From positions 13,672,090 through 13,736,089 of the forward strand of contig OZ038437.1 in NCBI GenBank assembly GCA_964036275.1: a stretch of DNA of 64,000 nt, written 5' to 3'. Below are positions 57,441 to 64,000 of this stretch, piece by piece. Under the pieces are notes generated by a model. The model saw only the letters and a program-made list of their open reading frames with translations, did no database searches and was not told the DNA's origin. Every line of letters starts with the position of its first letter. Position 1 is the stretch's first letter. The position numbers and the translations under genes were made by a program. The stretch is from Litoditis marina. Lineage: Eukaryota; Nematoda; Chromadorea; Rhabditida; Rhabditidae.

Positions 57441-57976
57441 CTACAGACAGTGTGATCCACAGAGAGTTTTATGGAGAAGGTTTGTGGAAGCGTCAGGTAT
57501 CACTCTTCGGAAAAGTATATTCACAAGAAATCGAGAGACGCAGGATAAGCGAGATGGCCGAACAATCCACAGTACTAGTGCAAACTACAAATTTTTCGAA
57601 TAAAATGTGTAGGTGTCTTTCTACAGCATTGGAGTGGGAATGATTGCTTTAGAACAAGTTCCCAGCTCAGAAATAGACTTGTTCAAAAGAGAAATTTTTT
57701 CACAGACAGTCTGAACAAAATGCCTTGACCAACCGGATATTAATCTGACAAGCTTGTTTCAATAACCCTTGTTTCACATTTCCCGTTTTATCTTCATCAT
57801 CATTTTGCATTCGATCTTTTATTTGTATTCATTGAATTTTTCATTGTTATTGTTGCATTTTCATTCCAGTTTTCTTTTCATGAAAAAGAACAGAACATGA
57901 GTAGCACTTTATTGCAACAAGCGGATCACAGGAAGCAGGCGGCGAAGGAGTGAAGAAAGGCGGCCAGACTGGACCT

Positions 57977-59886
57977 TCAGTTGGGAAGGTGCCGACCCGA
58001 CTCGCGAGAGTGGTAACGACCTCCTCGGTCTACTGCAGGTTCCAGCTGAAATTGAGAAAATTAAGTCGAGTCATGACCGCGCACTCACCAAATGAATAAG
58101 TGAATCTACTTTTACTCACAATATCGTGGAAGGTGAAACAATTGCCTGTTCGTTCGTTGTCTGGGCGGTTATTCGGTAAAACCAAAACAAACGAAAAATA
58201 ACTAAAGTGAACCAAGGTACGCTACTGACGCCAATGACCGAATTGGAGAAATGTTAAGTTCATATCTTCTTTCTCACCGCTACCTACTGCCTCTCTACCG
58301 GAAAAAAAATCTTCCGAAATCTCCTAAATCCAAATAAACTATTGAGTAACAGACAAAGAAAATATTATTACCTGAATCCTTAGAGCGGCACACTCATCCC
58401 TTGTTACTTGATGAGCGGCCCTTTCAGCTGTCAACGCCATCTGTGAATCGTTTAACTGAATCCTCAACTGACGGGCCACCGTCAGATCATGGAGCTGGGC
58501 TTCGCGAAAACCAGATATCTGTAAGAAACATTCATTAAATGAAAAGTTCAGTAAATTGTAGGCGTAAAGTTGCTGTAGAGTTGCTATAGGCGAAAAAAGC
58601 GGCAAAAGTCGTGAATAATTAGGAGAAGTAAATAAGAAAAAGTTAAAAAATTTCACCTCCTCATTTAAAACTCTGATTGTGTCGTTCGCGGTGTTGATCT
58701 GCCTCTGATATCGATCACACCGTCTTTCGAGAGTTTTCTTCTCAGATGCGGCTACACGAGCCGCCTCTCCATTTTCCAGTAGAATCTCCTGTCTCTGTAA
58801 CAAAAAATGTTCAAGTTACATTGGCATCAAGTTTTTGATATTGAAAGAGCGAAAATAGATAGTGAATGATCAATCGAGACGAAATAAGGATGAACAGATA
58901 AGTTCAGGTTGAGTCAAACATAGCCTCACAAACAGTTAATCAATGATAAACACTATGTGAACAATGGTGTAAAATATTACCTCCGTTTCGACTTCATTCA
59001 ATCGGAACTCAAGCTGTCGTCTCCTTTCTTGCTCCTTCTTCAATCGATGTTCAGTTGACGCCAATCTTCCCGCCAGCTGAAACAAGGTGAATACTAACAG
59101 TATTATTCGGACAGTCTTGAGTTTTGGCTCATAGCATTCTGATCTCTTAGAAACTGGATTCTACTACGATTACTAAAATCTAAATCTCTCTAAATCAAAG
59201 TTATTCAAATATAAATGTCACCAAATCCTAAATCTACGACTACTAAAAGTCGTGCCGAGAAGCGGTAAACGCGGTTTTTAGACAGTCCCTTCTCTATGGA
59301 TAGTTGAAAATCTCCGAAATAGTTAGAAATTCACATTCTGTTTCGGTCTCTTATGGAGAAATCTAACTGAAAGTCGTAGTACTCGATAAAAACCACCTAC
59401 ACTGGTCGGGGTGTCCGGGATGGGGTTGGGTACGGGAGAATTGACCTTCGCAGGCGCAGAACCACTGAAAGAATTGAGATAAACTCCGTCTACGTGTCCT
59501 GTACCACTCAGTTAAATTGTGAATGATGGCCAGCCTTCCCAAAAAATAAACGCTTATTTCCCGGAAAAATGGTAAAATTTGGCAACTTCAATGTAAAGTT
59601 GTGAGAGTTTCTTGACTTAAGTTGTGAGAGTTGAAAATTAATATCGTTCTTAGTGATGCAGAGTTACAGAAAGGTGCGGGACTAGTCAATATAGTACATG
59701 TTCAATATACGTTAAACTGAAAAGAAAGAACCTAGAAGAGGAGAAGATGTGAAGGAAAGGACACTACACTTACTTAGGGGGTGTTGTGGCAATCAGGCTC
59801 CTCTCGGTTTTCTTGTCCTCGGACTTGTTCTTCGTGGCACCCTTTTGAGTCTTCTGAGATCCAGAGTTTTCCGAGCAGGAAGACAT
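57977..59886 (-). CDS. Six-exon coiled-coil protein, copy 2
   Basis: Minus-strand exons: 59886-59774, 59464-59401, 59076-58981, 58794-58657, 58518-58372 and 58045-57977. All splice sites and phases of copy 1 are preserved. In the exons compared, one synonymous change (ATC to ATA at the start of exon 5) and one replacement (Tyr to His in the tail, ESGRHLPN) were seen, giving 208 residues. Introns carry more changes, including a 6-bp deletion in intron 1. The TATA box is at 59943-59949. Both copies therefore look functional. No family was recognised. Confidence 0.85.
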
Positions 59887-59942
59887 TTCAGAAAATGACG
59901 AAAAATAGGCTAGTAAAATGAGAATGTGGGCTCCAATCCGTC

Positions 59943-59949
59943 TTTTATA
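59943..59949 (-). promoter_or_regulatory. TATA box of coiled-coil gene 2
   Basis: TATAAAA on the minus strand, 57 bp before the start codon, as in copy 1. Confidence 0.65.
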
Positions 59950-60371
59950 CGCATCTTTCCTGCGTGTTAACGCGTTCTCTTCCACGTACATTCAGTTTCC
60001 ATCCAGACTGTCTGTCCTATGCAAATGAGTTCGTTATTCAGGTGCTTTTCATTTTCAATCGTTCCGTAATGAGTTCGGTCGTTGGTGAATATGTCATAAT
60101 TTCCCTCATTTCACCTCAATTTATTTCAACTTGCTTTTGCATACTAAAAGATTACTGATGGGCAGTAATTCAGTAGCCATTTTTACAATCTTGAATTACC
60201 TGTTAGCCGTTGAGTTACGATGGTAGTTTTCAACTCAAAAACGAGATTTAAATTTGTTTCTCTCGCTCAAATGGAGCAACACAAAGTTCGTTGATTTCAT
60301 AAAATTGGTACTTTTTCTTTATTTGCAAGAATCTAAGCTTTACGATTTTGTTTTTTCTCATGGAAATAGTT

Positions 60372-60732
60372 GGGTTTATTGTACAACATCCCCCCCTTGA
60401 GCCAAAATAGGTTGGAATTCGACCCGTAGTACAATCACCCTCCACCCCCATAGGGGGGTGATTGTACAACGTCCTTGTTTACTGCAGGGTAATATTGAGT
60501 GGGGGGGGGGGCGATTGTCAAACAGGCTCGGGGTTGTACTATTGCCCCCCCCCCCCCATTTTGTATTGTGGAGGGTGATTGTTAAACGTCGACATTGTAC
60601 AATTATCCCCCATTTACAATGACCCCCATTTACAATAGCCCCCTCTCTATAGGGAAAAGTAATGGGAGGGGGGTGATAATACTACGGGGGGACTTAAGGT
60701 GAGGGGGGGGGGGGCAATTGTACAATTTTCCC
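60372..60732. mobile_element. 361-bp G/C-run MITE, segment C
   Basis: Same insertion as 27733-28090, with AAATAGTT at 60364-60371 and 60733-60740. It differs in the lengths of its homopolymer runs. Confidence 0.85.
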
Positions 60733-60740
60733 AAATAGTT

Positions 60741-62340
60741 GATTGAGATGCAATTGCAAGTATCTGTGTCTATGTCAGTTTGATAAGCAGAGGGTTTACG
60801 GGAATTGGGAAGAAACTAAGCAAAATCTCAAGGCTGAATCACAACTATACTGTATGTATCGGACAATGTTGGTAGAATGGACAAAGTACTTCGGAAATTT
60901 CCAAAAGGGTCGACTCACGAACCAAACAGAACCGGATGAAACTTTAAACACAGCACAGGGTAATCATTGGACATGTTTGATCTACGTTCAATACATCCCC
61001 CACGTAAATCGTATTTTTCGAAATTTTTCCAATTCACATGATCTTTTCTTATCCAATAGAAAGTTGGAGAAAGTTTCCACACTATCCCAACCTGTCCAGA
61101 CTTTTCTCGAAATCAGGAAAACACGTTTCTCAGACTGGTTTGAAAATGGATCCATGGAAAATCTAACAGGTTTACCTACAATTGTAAACGAAGTCTGACC
61201 AACTTTAGTTGCGGAGTTCTCGTTTGGAATGGGAGGGGCAACCAATGCTCTTAGAAAGAGATAAAGACCAAAAAAGAGTATGGTCTATGTTTTTGACTTC
61301 AACAGCTAATTTATAGTAGAAACACAACATGAGTGAAGTATTTTGAGGTAAATATTCGATTGTTCGAGATTGAGGAATTGGATTGAGTTGTTGTACAGCC
61401 TTTTTCATTTCTACGGAGACTCCTACAGTAAGACACCAAACTTCCAGATTTGTTCTCTACAAAACATTAATGTTACATGTTACAGCATTCAATCCCGAGT
61501 TTGAAATACTGATTTCTTCTAAGAATGTTCCCGACAAAGTTTCAGTAATTGGGAAGTTTGAATGTGTGATGCAGGCGTATTAGTAGGAATGCTGTAGACT
61601 ATATTCCAAATTTACAGATTTAGCTCAATCGGATCAATGTTTCAGCAGTAAACACTATACTCAGATTGCAGTTCAAAACCTTTATCTCTACTTCCAAACG
61701 TAACTGTTTCTATAAAACAGATAGTTTTATTCATGATTTACTAAGTATAGAAAACAAAGTTTCCAGCTATTCCCCCAATGCTCTTGGGATCACCATGATT
61801 TCATCATCCTGTCTTGTTAGAAACGCCACGTTTTTGTCTGTCTGTTAACGCGATAGGTTTTGAACAGGTTTCAACCGATTGCAAACCAAAACTCCAGTAA
61901 ATCTCGGATTTAGTTTAAGAGGGACCAACTTTACAATAAAAGTTGGCTGTTTTCTATTTTGAGCTGTAGTTTGTAGCAAATTCTCACTACAACACATCAG
62001 AAACGAACTAACATAATAGGATCAAACTAAAAACACAGCACAAGTTAATTATTGTACAGGTTTTGCCTACGTTTTTCGCTCTATATACCTGGTACAATTA
62101 GAATGTTTTCCGATTCACATAACGTTGTCCTGTACGATAGAAAGTTGATAAAACGTCCCACTTTTGATAAGAATAAAGACTTTTCAGACTTTTCTCAAAC
62201 ACAACAACCCATGTTTTCCTCTTCTTTTCGCCTTTTCTCTATATTCATCATTATCCCTTCTCCTTCCTTCTATCTATATATCTGTAGTTTGCTCCTTTCT
62301 ATCTGCAGTTAGTATTGCTCATGTTTCGTCTACGTTCAAT
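60741..62340 (+). repeat. R repeat, copy 9
   Basis: Long R version. Its 5' part has an uninterrupted frame at 60743-61198 (151 codons from TTG, about 115 from the first ATG), the longest in any R copy. Other R copies interrupt it, so coding is doubtful. Confidence 0.65.
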
Positions 62341-62399
62341 ACATTCCTTATAAAATTCGTAAATTTCAAAAAAGTGTTTTTTTTTTGTTTTTTTTTCAA

Positions 62400-64000
62400 T
62401 TCACATGATCTTCATCCAATAGAAAGTTGGAGAAAGTTTCCACACTATCCCAATCTGTCCAGACTTTTCTCGAAATCAGGAGAACACGTTTCCCAGACTG
62501 GTTTGAAAATGGATCCATGGAAAATCAAACAGGTTTCCCTACACTTGTAAACGAAGTCTGACCAACTTTAGTTGCGGAGTTCTTGTTTGGAGTGGGAGGG
62601 GCAATCAATGCTCTTAGAAAGAGATAAAGACCAAAAAGAGTATGGTCTATGTTTTTGACTTCAACAGCTAAATTATAGTAGAAACACAACATGAGTGAAG
62701 TATTTTGAGGTAAATATTCGATTGTTCGAGATTGAGGAATTGGATTGAGTTGTTGTACAGCCTTTTCCATCTCTACGGAAACTCCTACAGTAAGACACCA
62801 AACTTCCAGACTTATTCTCGGGAACATTGACTTTTTACCCCCCACCTTTCTGAATTTGTATTGCGTTTGGGGAATTGTAGTTTGACCCCCCCCCCCACCG
62901 GGGGGTTATAATTCAATTTATCACCTGCAATACAAAAGTTTGAGGGTGGGGGGTAAGAAGTAAACATTTCCGGTATTGAAGTTCAGCCCCCCACTCGTTG
63001 AAGTTTGACCCCCCAACATTGAAGTTCTACCCCCCGCCGACCCAAGTGGGGGGTAAATAGTAAATGTCGAAGTTGAATTTTGACCCCCCCCCCTCTCCTA
63101 GATTTTCACGTTTTAGCTTGGGTGGGGGGTTGAAGTGCTACGGGGGGGACTCAACTAAAGTGGGGGGCGATACTTCAATTTTCCCTTATTCTCTACAAAA
63201 ACGTTAATGTTACATGTTACAGCATTTAATCCCGAGTTTGAAATACTGATTTCTTCTAAGAATGTTCCCGACAACGTTTCAGTAATTGGGAAGTTTGAAT
63301 GTGTGATGCAGGCGTATTAGTAGGAATGCTGTAGACTATATTCCAAATTTACAGATTTAGCTCAATCGGATCAATGTTTCAGCAGTAAACACTATACTCA
63401 GATTGCAGTTCAAAACCTTTATCTCTACTTCCAAACGTAACTGTTTCTATAAAACAGATAGTTTTATTCATGATTTACTAAGTATAGAAAACAAAGTTTC
63501 CAGCTATTCCCCCAATGCTCTTGGGATCACCATGATTTCATCATCCTGTCTTGTTAGAAACGCCACGTTTTTGTCTGTCTGTTAACGCGATAGGTTTTGA
63601 ACAGGTTTCAACCGATTGCAAACCAAAACTCCAGTAAATCTCGGATTTAGTTTAAGAGGGACCAACTTTACAATAAAAGTTGGCTGTTTTCTATTTTGAG
63701 CTGTAGTTTGTAGCAAATTCTCACTACAACACATCAGAAACGAACTAACATAATAGGATCAAACTAAAAACACAGCACAAGTTAATTATTGTACAGGTTT
63801 TGCCTACGTTTTTCGCTCTATATACCTCGTACAATTAGAATGTTTTCCGATTCACATAACGTTGTCCTGTACGATAGAAAGTTGATAAAACGTCCCACTT
63901 TTGATAAGAATAAAGACTTTTCAGACTTTTCTCAAACACAACAACCCATGTTTTCCTCTTCCTTTCGCCTTTTCTCTATATTCATCATTATCCCTTCTCC
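62400..64000 (+). repeat. R repeat, copy 10, continuing past the window
   Basis: Tandem to copy 9 and interrupted by a MITE at 62820-63185. At 63800-64000 it runs into the same downstream sequence as copies 4 and 9, so at least one further tandem unit is expected to the right. Confidence 0.65.
62820..63185. mobile_element. 366-bp G/C-run MITE with empty site elsewhere in window
   Basis: Starts GGGAACATTGACTTTTTACC and ends GGCGATACTTCAATTTTCCC. It is flanked by the exact 8-bp duplication TTATTCTC at 62812-62819 and 63186-63193. R copy 5 shows the empty site with a single TTATTCTC at 30161-30168. The interior has nine or so runs of six or more C or G. Confidence 0.9.

Larger units (their letters stand above)
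44457..62340. repeat. Segmental duplication, segment C
   Basis: Second copy of the roughly 18-kb segment at 11763-29690, with the same order: nep, R, inverted G2, R, coiled-coil gene, G/C-run MITE, R. Confidence 0.85.

Overview
The window looks like a nematode chromosome arm, most probably Caenorhabditis or a close relative. The sequence is AT-rich. The exons that can be read are short, and their introns usually begin GTAAGT/GTATGA-like and end TTTCAG. There is a BEL/Pao-type LTR retrotransposon, many small inverted-repeat elements, and a neprilysin-like (peptidase M13) gene family of the kind expanded in nematodes. No bacterial-style gene organisation is present. Genus is inference.

The window is a complex of large, nearly identical segmental duplications. 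Four versions of a neprilysin-like unit can be followed: A (1-8.2 kb, cut by the left edge), B (11.8-21.3 kb), D (34.2-39.4 kb) and C (44.5-54.0 kb). They alternate with copies of a roughly 1.3-1.6 kb repeat (R, ten copies or fragments), five copies of the promoter and first exon of a small TATA-box gene (called G2 here; four complete, two on each strand), and two copies of a six-exon coiled-coil gene on the minus strand (25.3-27.2 and 58.0-59.9 kb). Segments B and C are colinear for about 18 kb at an offset near 32.7 kb. The G2 copies at 22-24.5 kb and 30.5-33.1 kb form a widely spaced inverted repeat around the first coiled-coil gene.

Unit A carries a 4345-bp BEL/Pao-type element (573-4917). 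It has a 5-bp target duplication, its LTRs differ only by one TG dinucleotide, and it encodes gag and protease but no reverse transcriptase or integrase. It is therefore very young and non-autonomous. Units A-D also carry 100-bp palindromic MITEs, tRNA-derived modules, a 509-bp foldback element and G/C-run MITEs with 8-bp target duplications. A hybrid G/C-run MITE at the end of unit D joins flanks that belong to two different insertion sites, so unit D was probably made by recombination between MITEs.

The neprilysin-like copies contain the cytosolic tail, the membrane anchor and the N-terminal M13 region (with the DPC-x-DF-x-x-FACGN signature), but no HExxH zinc site or other catalytic part. 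They carry shared stops and copy-specific splice or frame damage, and are annotated as pseudogenes, although the 5' exons of copy C remain largely readable. Regulatory-looking sequence includes six TGACGTCA palindromes upstream of each of units B, C and D, and six 52-bp tandem units between 11.1 and 11.4 kb that each contain a DR1-type nuclear-receptor half-site pair. Such long near-identical copies can also be produced by haplotype mis-assembly, so the copy number should be treated with caution.
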